This document shows, one piece after another, positions 1-8,280 of a stretch of DNA of 64,000 nucleotides; position 1 is the stretch's first letter; each line of letters begins with the position of its first letter. The notes under the pieces are model-generated. The model was not told where the DNA came from. It saw only the letters and a program-made list of their open reading frames with translations, and did not search any database. Origin of the DNA: Microbacterium rhizomatis (GTDB lineage Bacteria; Actinomycetota; Actinomycetes; Actinomycetales; Microbacteriaceae); contig NZ_VYSA01000004.1 in assembly GCF_008710745.1 (NCBI RefSeq), positions 1 through 64,000 of the forward strand, given 5' to 3'. Made by a program: the position numbers and the translations under genes.

Positions 1-441
1 GAGCACTGTGCGGTCCAGGTGTCGCCAATCACCAACGACCAAGACGACCAAAGCGCTGCCGAACCCGTGTGTTTCGCGACCGAGGCCGAGGTCACGGAGT
101 ACCTCGATTCCCTCGGCATTGGCGACGGAGCTGCACGCGGCGCGGCGGCCAGCGTGATCGTCGGAACCGTCTATAAGGACTACAACGCGGGGGGCGCCAG
201 CCTCACGTTCTGGGGCACGAGTGGGTGCGCGGGAGTGACGTTCGGGTTCTCGAGCCTCGCTTCGGGGTGGGATAACAGCATCAGTTCCGTCCGCGGATCG
301 AATGGCTGCTGGGTCACTCTGTACACCGCGACCAGCTACGGCGGAAGTCGCCTGAACTGCACGCCATACTGCGCGTCAATCGGGTCCTGGAACGACAACG
401 TGAAATCACTGGTGTTCCGTCCGACCGGGACGTTCGGATGA
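1..441 (+). CDS. beta/gamma-crystallin-like secreted protein, 3' part
   Basis: The reading frame is open to the window edge, so this is probably the C-terminal part of a longer gene; the GTG at 19 is only the first start visible. The last 90 or so residues are rich in Gly, Tyr, Trp and Cys and resemble one beta/gamma-crystallin domain, as in small secreted calcium-binding proteins and SMPI-type (I36) protease inhibitors. One half carries DNSISS, which fits the family's (N/D)(N/D)xx(S/T)S calcium motif. The other half has NDNVKS, with Lys at the Ser/Thr position, so it may bind poorly. Four cysteines could form disulfides, which suits an extracellular protein. The signal peptide would lie outside the window. 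Binding or inhibition is inferred from the fold only. Confidence 0.6.
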   Translation, partial: EHCAVQVSPITNDQDDQSAAEPVCFATEAEVTEYLDSLGIGDGAARGAAASVIVGTVYKDYNAGGASLTFWGTSGCAGVTFGFSSLASGWDNSISSVRGSNGCWVTLYTATSYGGSRLNCTPYCASIGSWNDNVKSLVFRPTGTFG

Positions 442-444
442 TGC

Positions 445-951
445 CTATTCCTCCAGCGAGGCCATACCCAATGACTGGCACGCTGTCGGCTTCTCGCTAG
501 GAACAACGGCCGCGGTCCCATCGCGCATGACACACACCTGCAACGGGGGCACCGACCCTGGACGCTGGGTCGGCGCGGTGGGATCGACGGTCGAACTGAG
601 CACCCCTTGCTCCCACATCTCGGCACACAGAGCGATCGCATCATGCACCCGACCAGCACCACCGCCATCCGCGATCGTCGCTGACGAACCGGGGTATGCG
701 CCGTTCGCCCCGCGCGTGGTAGAGCTGAGGCAGTGAACGATGGTCTTGTCTGTGACAGGTCCGGACCCGAGCAGGACCGCAGCGCCGGTGGCCGCGACAC
801 CGACAGTGAGCAGCCCCACACTCCCCCAGATTGCAAAGCGTTGGCGGAGGCGACGTCGCTGGATAGCAGGTTCATTCTGGATGCGTGCTGACAGGAGCTC
901 GCGCATTGCCTGCGTCCGCTCGCTCGACATTTCGGGCTCGGCGGGTGTCAT
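445..951 (-). CDS. membrane protein, likely anti-sigma partner
   Basis: This 168-residue protein has a charged N-terminal segment of about 38 residues, one hydrophobic helix (about 39-61) and an external part of about 105 residues with four cysteines. Its ATG overlaps the stop of the upstream ECF sigma gene by four bases (ATGA) and is preceded by GGGGAGG. Translational coupling to a sigma factor and the single-span topology suggest an anti-sigma factor or a sigma-linked sensor. The usual zinc-anti-sigma HxxxCxxC motif is absent from the cytoplasmic part. The external cysteines could form disulfides and sense redox or envelope stress, but that is speculation. It could instead be an exported accessory protein of unknown role. 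Confidence 0.6.
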   Translation of the reverse strand: MTPAEPEMSSERTQAMRELLSARIQNEPAIQRRRLRQRFAIWGSVGLLTVGVAATGAAVLLGSGPVTDKTIVHCLSSTTRGANGAYPGSSATIADGGGAGRVHDAIALCAEMWEQGVLSSTVDPTAPTQRPGSVPPLQVCVMRDGTAAVVPSEKPTACQSLGMASLEE

Positions 952-1556
952 GACAACCTCCCCTCGTTCGGGTCACTCGCAGTGATTGGCTCTATGGATA
1001 TGTCCGGTCCCCCCAGTTTGGTTCTCAGCTGACGGCGGGCCCGATGCAACCGAGACTTCACGGTCCCCACCGGAACATCCAGTGCGGCCGCTGCGGCGGC
1101 AAGGGGAAGTTCTTCCACCAGGCACAGTTCAACCACAGCACGATCACCTGGAGAGAGTGACGCGATCGCCTGCGTCAGCGCTTCCGTGCGCTCGTGGTTG
1201 TCGAGTCGTTCATCGACATCGGCGGCGTGATCGGTCTGTTCAAGGGTCGGCGGTAGCTGGGCGATCATGCGCGCATACCTCCGTTGTGCCCGAGAGAGAT
1301 TGAAGCTCACACGAGTGGTCACCGCGAGCAACCAGGGCAGGAGCGATCCATCTACGATGCGGACACGCTTCCGAAGCCGCCACGCTTCAAAGAACACAAT
1401 GGCCACCGCTTCCTCCGCCTGACCAACGTCGCCAGTCCGCCGATAAGCCGCACGGAAGACGCGCACGCGGTAGCGATCAAAGAGCACGACGAACGCGCGA
1501 TCCGTTCCCGACACCGCCTCAAGCCACAGGGCGGCATCCGACTCATCCTCGTACAT
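948..1556 (-). CDS. ECF-type RNA polymerase sigma factor
   Basis: This is a sigma-70 family protein of about 202 residues. Region 2 holds an FDRYRVRVFRAAYRRTGD-type segment and an EAVAIVFFEAWR helix in the place of the -10-binding region. Region 4 ends in DVPVGTVKSRLHRARRQL, the typical -35-binding helix-turn-helix. The frame opens further upstream, but the ATG at 1556 has a strong purine-rich GGAGGGGG site ahead of it and gives the usual ECF start, so I prefer it to the start at 1610. The gene overlaps the following membrane-protein gene by four bases, the normal arrangement for a sigma/anti-sigma pair. It probably directs a small stress regulon including its own promoter. Confidence 0.88.
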   Translation of the reverse strand: MYEDESDAALWLEAVSGTDRAFVVLFDRYRVRVFRAAYRRTGDVGQAEEAVAIVFFEAWRLRKRVRIVDGSLLPWLLAVTTRVSFNLSRAQRRYARMIAQLPPTLEQTDHAADVDERLDNHERTEALTQAIASLSPGDRAVVELCLVEELPLAAAAAALDVPVGTVKSRLHRARRQLRTKLGGPDISIEPITASDPNEGRLS

Positions 1557-1702
1557 CGCCCCACCCCCTCCATCAAGCCTATGAATTCCGGTCGTTGTAT
1601 CCGACCACAAGGCTCCCGTGGACCCTCAACGCTGTGCGTGTCCAGCTGCACTCCACCCGTCGCCGCCTAACAATGCGGTGTTGCGCGTGAAATCTCCGAA
1701 TG

Positions 1703-1969
1703 TCAGCGCCGGGCCGCACGCCGGAACCGATAGGTGAGCACGCCGGCGGTGACCGCGAATGCCGTCGCCGCAAGCCCAGCCGGCACCAGCAGATACGGCA
1801 CGACGACGAGCACGGAGCGCCCCAGGAAGCTCTCTACGGGGACAAGGCTGGCGAGGGTGCAGATGAAGCTCACGAGAGCCAGAACGGTCCACTGGCGGCC
1901 GCTGTAACGCAGTACACGCACGCCAGCCCCGTCGTGCCACCACAGCCGTAGAGGCTCGGGGATCTTCAC
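1703..1969 (-). CDS. small membrane protein, function unknown
   Basis: The product is 88 residues, starting from a GTG with AGGAGA about six bases upstream; an in-frame upstream start at 2008 lacks a clear ribosome site. Two hydrophobic helices are visible (WTVLALVSFICTLASLV and VLVVVPYLLVPAGLAATAF), with Arg/Trp-rich ends placing both termini in the cytoplasm. I recognise no family. It is on the same strand as the sigma-factor pair but about 150 bases upstream of it, so joint transcription is possible but not shown. Confidence 0.5.
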   Translation of the reverse strand: MKIPEPLRLWWHDGAGVRVLRYSGRQWTVLALVSFICTLASLVPVESFLGRSVLVVVPYLLVPAGLAATAFAVTAGVLTYRFRRAARR

Positions 1970-2062
1970 GGCGTTCTCCTGTCGCTTCGTGGCCCCATTG
2001 TCGCGCACAGCGACGCCCCGGCCGGGAGAGAGCGCGGCCAGGGGCGTGCTGAGTATGTGGGT

Positions 2063-2407
2063 TCAGTCCTCGCGCGGGGGCGGGCCATCGGCGGCCGCGA
2101 TCAGGTGCGGGAGGAGGCGCTGCAAGACCAGTCGAGAGTGATACAGCTCCCCCAGGGTGTAGTCCGCGAGCGTCGCGTGATCGTGCTCGTCCAGGTGCGA
2201 TACGGGGTCAGCGATGAACAGCAGTGACCCGCGGACCGCCTCGACGCGCTCGGAGACGGTGAGGAGGTCCCAGTCTTCGCGCATGGCGTGTAGGTGCCAG
2301 TTCACTGGCTGCGTGGGCGGCTCGGGGCCACGCAGCAGGCGATCGCCTTTCCGGGCGACCGATAGCGGCCCGTGGCTGGCATACGTCAGCGCGTCATCGT
2401 CGTTCAC
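2063..2407 (-). CDS. hypothetical protein, coupled to upstream ORF
   Basis: Starting from the GTG at 2407, this gene encodes 114 residues, mostly helical by eye (for example VSERVEAVRGSLLFIADPVS and YHSRLVLQRLLPHLI). It is acidic and shows no signal peptide or membrane segment. The GTG overlaps the stop of the preceding small gene (GTGA), which suggests coupled translation and supports the start choice. No domain is recognised. The two genes probably act together. Confidence 0.5.
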   Translation of the reverse strand: MNDDDALTYASHGPLSVARKGDRLLRGPEPPTQPVNWHLHAMREDWDLLTVSERVEAVRGSLLFIADPVSHLDEHDHATLADYTLGELYHSRLVLQRLLPHLIAAADGPPPRED

Positions 2408-2655
2408 AGCTCGCCGAACCACCGCCCGACCGCGTTCGCGGAGTGGGCGGCCCGTTGGAGTTCGGCGGTGACGGTTCCCGTCGCTCCATCGCCCCGGTGG
2501 TCCTCGCCGGCGTCGTGTTGGCGGTCGACGACGTGTGCGTGCCAGGCCGCGAGTTGTCTGCAAGGTGTTGTTCCCCGTGAGCTTGTGAACACGGGGAACC
2601 AGCGCCGTCGATTCCGGGTCTGTCCCATGGGCGGTCTTTCTGGGCCGGCGGTCAT
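2404..2655 (-). CDS. small hypothetical protein
   Basis: This is an 83-residue basic protein with many Arg and His residues and no recognised domain. The ATG at 2655 has no clear ribosome site. An internal ATG at 2628 has AGAAAG upstream and may be the real start. The stop overlaps the GTG of the next gene. The coupling is the main reason to believe it is real. Confidence 0.4.
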   Translation of the reverse strand: MTAGPERPPMGQTRNRRRWFPVFTSSRGTTPCRQLAAWHAHVVDRQHDAGEDHRGDGATGTVTAELQRAAHSANAVGRWFGEL

Positions 2656-2708
2656 TTGGTTGATGCGTGCTTCGAAGGCGATTGCGAACCCGTCAATGGT
2701 ATGAGGCG

Positions 2709-2729
2709 CCTAGGGCGACGCGCCCTAGG
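2709..2729. terminator. 9-3-9 hairpin at the end of the tetR gene
   Basis: A perfect inverted repeat, CCTAGGGCG, ACG, CGCCCTAGG, overlaps the stop codon of the TetR gene. The strong GC stem with a three-base loop suits transcription termination, although there is no T-run after it on the minus strand. It could equally be an mRNA-stabilising hairpin. Confidence 0.5.
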
Positions 2730-3327
2730 TGGTGGGGAGAGTTTCTGCGTCGTCGAGGAGGAGTTTCAGGCCCCGTTCGAAGGCTTCGTCGATCCGCGCT
2801 CGGGCTGTGGGCCATGCTGCGGCTGCCAGCGCGAGCGGGTGTGTTTGGTCCTCCACACTGCCGGTCGGGGTGGGTGACGCGTGGGCTAGTCCCAGGCCGA
2901 TGGCGTAGCTGTCGAGCATTTCCACGACGACCGCGATGTCGCGGGGAGCAAACCCGACGCTTTCCATCCGCTCGGCAAGGCTGCCGTAGGCATCCAGGAC
3001 GGCGTGGGACGTGATGGGTGTTCTCACGAACAGCTCTGCCAGTCGGGGCCGGGCGGCGTATAGCCCGTAGAGGCGACGGAACATGTCTTCGGCTTGCTCC
3101 CGCCACCCCGGGTATTCCGCCGGGAGCCGCACGCCTTCGCTCAGTGCGTCGCGAACGAGGTTGACGACGTCGTCTTTGCTGGAGACGTGGTGATAGAGCG
3201 ATGGTGCGGACACACCGAGGTGGCGGGCGATCGCTCGCATGCTCGGCTCTTCGTCCCAGTCCAGGAGGTCCAACGCCGCGCGCGCGATCACCGCGGTCGA
3301 TAGCGGCGGGTGCGGCGGCCGGGCCAT
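2725..3327 (-). CDS. TetR/AcrR-family repressor
   Basis: This 200-residue DNA-binding regulator has an N-terminal helix-turn-helix (MRAIARHLGVSAPSLYHHVS) and a longer helical ligand-binding part. The ORF could extend to 3510, but the ATG at 3327 begins directly before the HTH at the normal TetR spacing, and the upstream part reads as non-coding promoter sequence. The gene diverges from a Tat-exported amidohydrolase gene, with about 160 bases between them containing a promoter-like pair and a small inverted repeat. It therefore probably controls that gene and itself. The ligand is unknown. Confidence 0.85.
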   Translation of the reverse strand: MARPPHPPLSTAVIARAALDLLDWDEEPSMRAIARHLGVSAPSLYHHVSSKDDVVNLVRDALSEGVRLPAEYPGWREQAEDMFRRLYGLYAARPRLAELFVRTPITSHAVLDAYGSLAERMESVGFAPRDIAVVVEMLDSYAIGLGLAHASPTPTGSVEDQTHPLALAAAAWPTARARIDEAFERGLKLLLDDAETLPTT

Positions 3328-3384
3328 GCGCCTCCCTCTCGTTCTGGGACGCCCTGATCGTAGCGAAGTGTGTAACCGGTCTTG

Positions 3385-3446
3385 TTGCCAACCTCCGGAA
3401 CTCTGGTGTATATCTGACGTCAACACATTCGCCCTAACACCGTTAG
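3385..3446 (+). promoter_or_regulatory. promoter and possible TetR operator before the amidohydrolase
   Basis: TTGCCA at 3385-3390 and TATATC at 3409-3414 are spaced by 18 bases, a plausible sigma-70 promoter reading toward the amidohydrolase. The palindrome TGACGTCA (3415-3422) and the inverted repeat CTAAC-N3-GTTAG (3434-3446) lie just downstream and are candidate repressor sites for the divergent TetR gene. Confidence 0.45.
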
Positions 3447-3485
3447 TCCAGTGTTCGGGGCGGTCCTGACGGGTGAGGAGATCCG

Positions 3486-5297
3486 ATGACCGATCATTCC
3501 GATGAACCACAGCCGCCCGCTCCCTCGAAGGGCATCAGTCGGCGCACACTGCTCGTGGGTGGGAGTGTGGGTGTCGTCGTCGTGGGTGGGGCGGTCGCGG
3601 CCGGCATATCGTTCTCCCGCGGCACGCCGCCGCTGGCGGTGGCCAAGACGATGATCGTGAACGGGGCGGTGTGGACGGGCGACCTGACGCGGACGGCTGA
3701 GGCGGTCGCGATCGGGCGAGACGGCGTGATCCTTGGAGTCGGCTCGAATGAGGATATCGGACGATTCAAAGGAGCTGGCACCGAGATCATTGACGCGGAG
3801 GGCGGCACGGTGATGCCCGGAATTCATGATGCGCACCAACATCCGCTCAGTGGCGCCGAGGGCGCGGCCTACCCCTCGCTAGGTGATGAGAGCGTCACTG
3901 TCGCCGAGTTGCAGGAACGACTACGCGGGTTCCTCGCGTCCACGCCTGATATGGAACCAGACGGATGGCTGGTGGTCGTGGACTGGAACCCTGCAGGTCT
4001 CACAGACGCGATTGCGCATCGCGACTTCCTAGACGTGCTTGAGACGAACAGGCCGATCTTCCTCGCCGGGTCCGATTTTCACAACGGGTGGGCGAACTCC
4101 GCCGCCCTAGCAGCCGCGGGTGTGACCTCCACCACCCCGGACCCAGAAGGTGGCGTGATCGTCAGAGACGCGAACGGCCCGACCGGGCTGCTCAAAGATG
4201 CCGCGCTCTGGGCCGTGCGCGGCGCCGCGCCCGAACTGACCGACAAGCAGAAGCAAGACGCCTATCGGGCCGGCTTCCAGCTCGCGGCATCCCTGGGCAT
4301 CACATCCTTCATGGACGCGGCCGGCGGGCGGGAAAGTGTGGAGACGTTCCAGGACCTTCGTGGGCGGGGGATCGTGCATCAGCGCGTGAGCGTTGCCCAG
4401 ACCATCGATGCGGACACCGCCACAGACCCAGAGGGTGCACTCGCCCAGATCGAGGACGCCCGAGCCGCCGTCATCAAAGACTCCGGAGTGAGTGTGCGGA
4501 CCGCGAAAGTCTTCCTCGACGGCGTCGCCGAATTCCCCGCCCAAACCGCCGCAATGCTCGATCCCTACCTTGATGGCGACGGTAGCCCAACGGACCACTA
4601 CGGCGAACAGTATGTGTCCACCGACGACTTCACGAAACTCGCGACGACACTGGACGCCGCCGGCTGGCAAATCCACACCCACAGCATCGGTGACGCGGCC
4701 GTGCGCACCAGCCTCGACGGGTTCCAGGCGGCACGAAAAAACAACGGGAAGAGGGACAACCGCCACACCATCACCCACATCCAGTTCTGCACCGAATCCG
4801 ACTACCCCCGTTTCGCCGAACTGGAGGTGATCGCGAACATGCAGCTGCAATGGGCGACACCGTCGGCTTTCACCCTTGATTCCCTCCAGCCCTACATCGC
4901 ACCCCACAGCTACGCACGCCAGTACCCGGCAGGCGCCCTGCATCGGGCAGGAGCACGCCTATCCGGCGGCTCGGACTGGCCCGTGGACCGGCTCAACCCC
5001 TGGAACCAAGTACGCACCGCCGTCGACAGAACCGGCTCCACCTCCGAAACCGGAGGACCACTGAACGCGTCCGAGAGCATCGATCTGGCCACCTCCCTCA
5101 CCATGCACACCGAAGGTGCCGCCTACCAGCTCTTCCAAGACGGGCTCACCGGCCGCATCGAGCCCGGGCTCGCGGCAGACATCGTCATCCTCAACCACAA
5201 CCTCCTCACTTCTCCCATAGCCTCCGTGAGCGATACCACCGTCAACTACACCCTCATCAACGGGAAAGTCATCCACGACCCATCGCGCCGCCAATAA
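3486..5297 (+). CDS. Tat-exported metal-dependent amidohydrolase (YtcJ-like)
   Basis: The product has 603 residues. The N-terminus has a twin-arginine signal (KGISRRTLLVGG followed by a hydrophobic stretch), so the enzyme is probably exported folded. Amidohydrolase-3 features follow: a metal-binding HDAHQHP near residue 118, an IHTHSIGD segment, and GGSDWPVD near the C-terminal active-site Asp. The ATG has GAGGAG upstream. Family members hydrolyse C-N bonds of amides, formamides or cyclic amides, and the substrate cannot be read from sequence. Divergence from a TetR gene suggests induction by the substrate. The next gene on the strand is a phosphatase about 100 bases away, perhaps in the same unit. 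Confidence 0.85.
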   Translation: MTDHSDEPQPPAPSKGISRRTLLVGGSVGVVVVGGAVAAGISFSRGTPPLAVAKTMIVNGAVWTGDLTRTAEAVAIGRDGVILGVGSNEDIGRFKGAGTEIIDAEGGTVMPGIHDAHQHPLSGAEGAAYPSLGDESVTVAELQERLRGFLASTPDMEPDGWLVVVDWNPAGLTDAIAHRDFLDVLETNRPIFLAGSDFHNGWANSAALAAAGVTSTTPDPEGGVIVRDANGPTGLLKDAALWAVRGAAPELTDKQKQDAYRAGFQLAASLGITSFMDAAGGRESVETFQDLRGRGIVHQRVSVAQTIDADTATDPEGALAQIEDARAAVIKDSGVSVRTAKVFLDGVAEFPAQTAAMLDPYLDGDGSPTDHYGEQYVSTDDFTKLATTLDAAGWQIHTHSIGDAAVRTSLDGFQAARKNNGKRDNRHTITHIQFCTESDYPRFAELEVIANMQLQWATPSAFTLDSLQPYIAPHSYARQYPAGALHRAGARLSGGSDWPVDRLNPWNQVRTAVDRTGSTSETGGPLNASESIDLATSLTMHTEGAAYQLFQDGLTGRIEPGLAADIVILNHNLLTSPIASVSDTTVNYTLINGKVIHDPSRRQ

Positions 5298-5399
5298 CGA
5301 GAACGAACCCCTGACGCGACCCACCACGCCACACCAGCGCAAGCCCCAGCGGTGAGCTAGGCACGACCACCCGCAATGCACCGTCGATACGGTGAACAC

Positions 5400-6230
5400 A
5401 TGACATCGAAAGGCGCCGAGGTGAGGATCACAGCTTCTTTCCTGCAGGGCACATTCAATTCTCGCGGCCTCGGCGGGTTCGGGACAGTAGACGGTGGCGT
5501 GCTGGCATCCGGGGTCCTGTACCGGTCAGACGCGCTCTCGGGCTTGACCGGCCAGGGGCTTCAAGCGCTGGCTGATCACCGCATCGGGACAGTCATTGAT
5601 CTTCGCACCGAGGCCGAAAGAGCCAGAGCAGCAGACCGGCTGCCCTGTGATGGCAGCGTGCGGCTCGTTCCCCTGCCCGTGCAGGGTGGGGCCATGGATG
5701 AGTTGGTACAGAAGTTGCTCCCCGCTGGCGAGCACGCTGCGTTGTCCGAGGAGGAGATCGCGGGGATCGTGGAGCAGGTTCCCACGCTGGAGGAACTGTA
5801 CGTCGCGATCCTTGGCAGCAGTGCAACCGAATTCGCCGACATCGCGCGCACCGTGGTGGCCGCCTCCGGCTCCGAGCGGCCAGGCGTCCTGCTCCACTGC
5901 ACGGCCGGCAAGGACCGGACCGGTCTGGCAGCAGCGATACTGCTGCTTGTTGCGAACGTGCCGCGGAATGTCATCGTTGAGGACTACGTCCGGACCGGCA
6001 GGAACCTCGCTGGCACCATCGCGGAAGCGCTCATCTCACTGATCACGACCCTCGGCGTCCCCCTCACCCCGCGGTTGAGAGCCCTGGCGACCGAGTCCCC
6101 CGCGTCTGCGATCGAAGCAGCAATGGACTGGATCACATCAGAACACGGCGACGCCGCAGGCTACCTGCGAACGGGAGGCATGACCACTGCGGAGATCAAG
6201 AAGCTCACCCAGACGCTCCGTGCCACGTAG
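5400..6230 (+). CDS. protein tyrosine/serine phosphatase
   Basis: The enzyme is 276 residues with the cysteine-phosphatase loop HCTAGKDRTG (Cys and Arg of CX5R), the pattern of the LipA/YtgA-type tyrosine phosphatase family. The N-terminus has the usual NSRGLGGF...LYRSDALSGL segment and a VIDLRTEAER general-acid region. I prefer the ATG at 5400 to the one at 5376 because conserved sequence begins just after it; neither start has a strong ribosome site. An inverted repeat ACCGT-N4-ACGGT lies at 5380-5393. It probably acts in the cytoplasm on phosphotyrosine or phosphoinositide substrates; the true substrate is unknown. Confidence 0.82.
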   Translation: MTSKGAEVRITASFLQGTFNSRGLGGFGTVDGGVLASGVLYRSDALSGLTGQGLQALADHRIGTVIDLRTEAERARAADRLPCDGSVRLVPLPVQGGAMDELVQKLLPAGEHAALSEEEIAGIVEQVPTLEELYVAILGSSATEFADIARTVVAASGSERPGVLLHCTAGKDRTGLAAAILLLVANVPRNVIVEDYVRTGRNLAGTIAEALISLITTLGVPLTPRLRALATESPASAIEAAMDWITSEHGDAAGYLRTGGMTTAEIKKLTQTLRAT

Positions 6231-6345
6231 GAGTGCACCGACCCTCGCCGCGCCTAACGAGGAAGCACGATGCCCGACCGAGTGGCTACGTCCGCGACCT
6301 GGACCGGGGGCAACTACTTCGTCCGATGCCTCCGCAGGAGAAGTC

Positions 6346-7458
6346 TCAGTTGCCCGCGGGTGCGGGGAGGGTCAGGTTTAGGCGAAACCCCGTGGTGTCG
6401 TGCCTGGTGGTGAGGGTGCCGCCGAGAAGTTCGGCCCGCTCGCGCAGTCCCGTGATGCCCACACCGGCGGATGGTAGCGAGGAGGGCGCGGTGCGAGCGG
6501 GGCCGGAGTAGATCTGGACGCGGATGCCCTGGTCGATGTGTGCGGTGATCTCGACGGGCGCGTCGGGTGCGTGTTTGCGCGCGTTGGTGAGGGCCTCTTG
6601 GATAGTCCGATAGATCGTGCGTTGCACGTTGGGTGGAAGGTCGTCCGGGAGCTGGATGTTGGCCACAGCGGCGATGCCCGACGTGCCGATGAGGTGAGCG
6701 ATCTCGCTGAGACCCGGCGGTGGGGTAAGCCCGGCGTCGGTCCCGCCAGCACGGCGCAGCACCCCGACCATGGTGCGGAGTTCCTCGAGCGTCGCCACAC
6801 ACAACGTCCGAATCGTGCGGGCCGTCCTCCGGGCGTCGGGGTCGGGGGCGTTCACCTGGAGCGCTCCGGCTTGAATCGCGATGAGGCTGATCTGGTGCGA
6901 CACGACGTCGTGCATCTCGCGGGCGAGGTTCACGCGTTCACGGGCGAGTGCCTGTTCGGCGGCGAGGCGGCGTTCCTCGTCCTGGGCAACGTGGAGTTGC
7001 TGGATGCGGTCGGATAGTTCCACGCGGGTGGCGGTGAGAAGACCCAGTGCGGTCGGTCCGACCACGAATAGAAGGCCGTAGATCACCGTCAACGTGGTGT
7101 CCTCGAGCGTGGTCGGTATGTCGACGAAGACGACGTAGCCGAGGAGCGCGCCAATGACACCAGCAATCATTGGCATCCGAGCGCGGGTGTATGCGGCGAC
7201 GGAATAGAGCGCGATCATCACCGCGACCAGCCCGGAGCCGAGGAACAGTCCCGGGAGCGCCAGCAGCAGCGACAGGTACGGCAGGTGCCGCCGGAAGACC
7301 AGACCGGCCGCGGCAACGATCGACAGACCCGTCGCCACAGGGGTCGCCTGGTACAGGCCAAGGAGGGCGTCAGCCAGCGCGACCCCGATCAGCACGCCGT
7401 CTACCGCGACCCGCGTGGCGGGCCATGCCCAACCGGACGCGCGGGGCCATCTCCTCAT
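6346..7458 (-). CDS. sensor histidine kinase (NarL/DesK type)
   Basis: The protein is 370 residues, with about five N-terminal membrane helices (residues 17-145), a short coiled linker, then a HisKA_3 domain. The phosphoacceptor is His183 in REMHDVVSHQ. The ATPase domain has the N-box EALTNARKHAPD (about 289-300) and the G-box GVGITGLRERAELLGG (about 332-347). There is no external sensor domain, so the stimulus is probably sensed in the membrane. Its ATG overlaps the stop of the response regulator by four bases, so the two are translated together and form a cognate pair. Confidence 0.92.
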   Translation of the reverse strand: MRRWPRASGWAWPATRVAVDGVLIGVALADALLGLYQATPVATGLSIVAAAGLVFRRHLPYLSLLLALPGLFLGSGLVAVMIALYSVAAYTRARMPMIAGVIGALLGYVVFVDIPTTLEDTTLTVIYGLLFVVGPTALGLLTATRVELSDRIQQLHVAQDEERRLAAEQALARERVNLAREMHDVVSHQISLIAIQAGALQVNAPDPDARRTARTIRTLCVATLEELRTMVGVLRRAGGTDAGLTPPPGLSEIAHLIGTSGIAAVANIQLPDDLPPNVQRTIYRTIQEALTNARKHAPDAPVEITAHIDQGIRVQIYSGPARTAPSSLPSAGVGITGLRERAELLGGTLTTRHDTTGFRLNLTLPAPAGN

Positions 7459-8135
7459 AGGTCGCTGTCGTGCCGGAGCAGGCCCGCCCGCTCGGCCATG
7501 AGCGCCGCCTGGACACGGGTGGTCACGTTCAGTTTGGTCAGGATCGCGCTCACATGATCTTTGATAGTCCCCAGGCTCAGATGCGTTGACACACCGATCT
7601 CGCTGTTGGACAGGCCCGCGGCCAGCAGCCGCAGCACCGCAGTCTCCCGGGGAGTCAGGGAGCCGGTCGCAGCGAGAAGCGTCGGATCAAGGGGCGGGTT
7701 CGGGCTGCTCGACAAGAGCGCGTTTGTGGCGCTGGGCACGAGCACCACCCCACCGGCTGCCGCGGCCCGCACATACTGCGGGAGCTGCTCGGGGTCGGTG
7801 TCTTTCAACAGGAACCCCGCTGCGCCCTGCCGCAGGGCGGTCTCGACGTGCTCGTCCGTGTCGAAGGTGGTGAGGATAACGATCCTTGTGTCCACCCCAC
7901 GGTCGGTCAGTGTGCGCATGACAGTGAGCCCATCGACCTCGGGCATCCGAATATCCAGCAATACCACGTCGGGGCGGGTGCGCTCGATAAGTTTGACCGC
8001 CTCCCGCCCATCGGCAGCACCCAGTATTCGCATGTCCTCGGCGGCCTGCAGGATCAGGGTCAGCCCCTGCCTGACCAACGCCTCATCATCTATTACTACG
8101 ACGGTGATCGGCGCGGCGGCGGCGTGTCCCTCCAT
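7455..8135 (-). CDS. LuxR-type response regulator
   Basis: This is a 226-residue regulator with a receiver domain (phosphoacceptor Asp61 in LLDIRMP, conserved Lys in FLLKDTDP) and a C-terminal LuxR helix-turn-helix (LTPRETAVLRLLAAGLSNSEI). The open frame reaches 8621, but the receiver domain begins at the ATG at 8135, which I take as the start. It is the first gene of the kinase pair and diverges from an acyltransferase-like membrane protein gene. An inverted repeat lies in the shared intergenic region, so that gene is a likely target. Confidence 0.92.
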   Translation of the reverse strand: MEGHAAAAPITVVVIDDEALVRQGLTLILQAAEDMRILGAADGREAVKLIERTRPDVVLLDIRMPEVDGLTVMRTLTDRGVDTRIVILTTFDTDEHVETALRQGAAGFLLKDTDPEQLPQYVRAAAAGGVVLVPSATNALLSSSPNPPLDPTLLAATGSLTPRETAVLRLLAAGLSNSEIGVSTHLSLGTIKDHVSAILTKLNVTTRVQAALMAERAGLLRHDSDL

Positions 8136-8192
8136 AAAACCAAGGCTAACCGTGGCCTCCGCCCGCTTCTCTTTTCGTGCCCAAGTTCCCGT

Positions 8193-8220
8193 CAGGTGGA
8201 TGGTGACTTCTAGCCACCTG
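8193..8220. promoter_or_regulatory. inverted repeat in the divergent regulator/membrane-protein region
   Basis: CAGGTGG and CCACCTG are separated by 14 bases, a perfect 7-14-7 dyad between the response regulator and the 8281 gene. This is a reasonable candidate binding site for the LuxR-type regulator, but I have no second copy to support it. Confidence 0.35.
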
Positions 8221-8280
8221 CCGGATGGCGGCCCGCCGGATGCGTGCGCATCGTGGAAGGGAACGAGCGGAGCGCGCCTG

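Noticed and set aside
7561..8280. A 240-codon N-terminal extension of the 8281 membrane protein gene
   Set aside because: It is antisense to the response regulator, is Ser/Arg-rich without features, and the conserved membrane protein begins at 8281.
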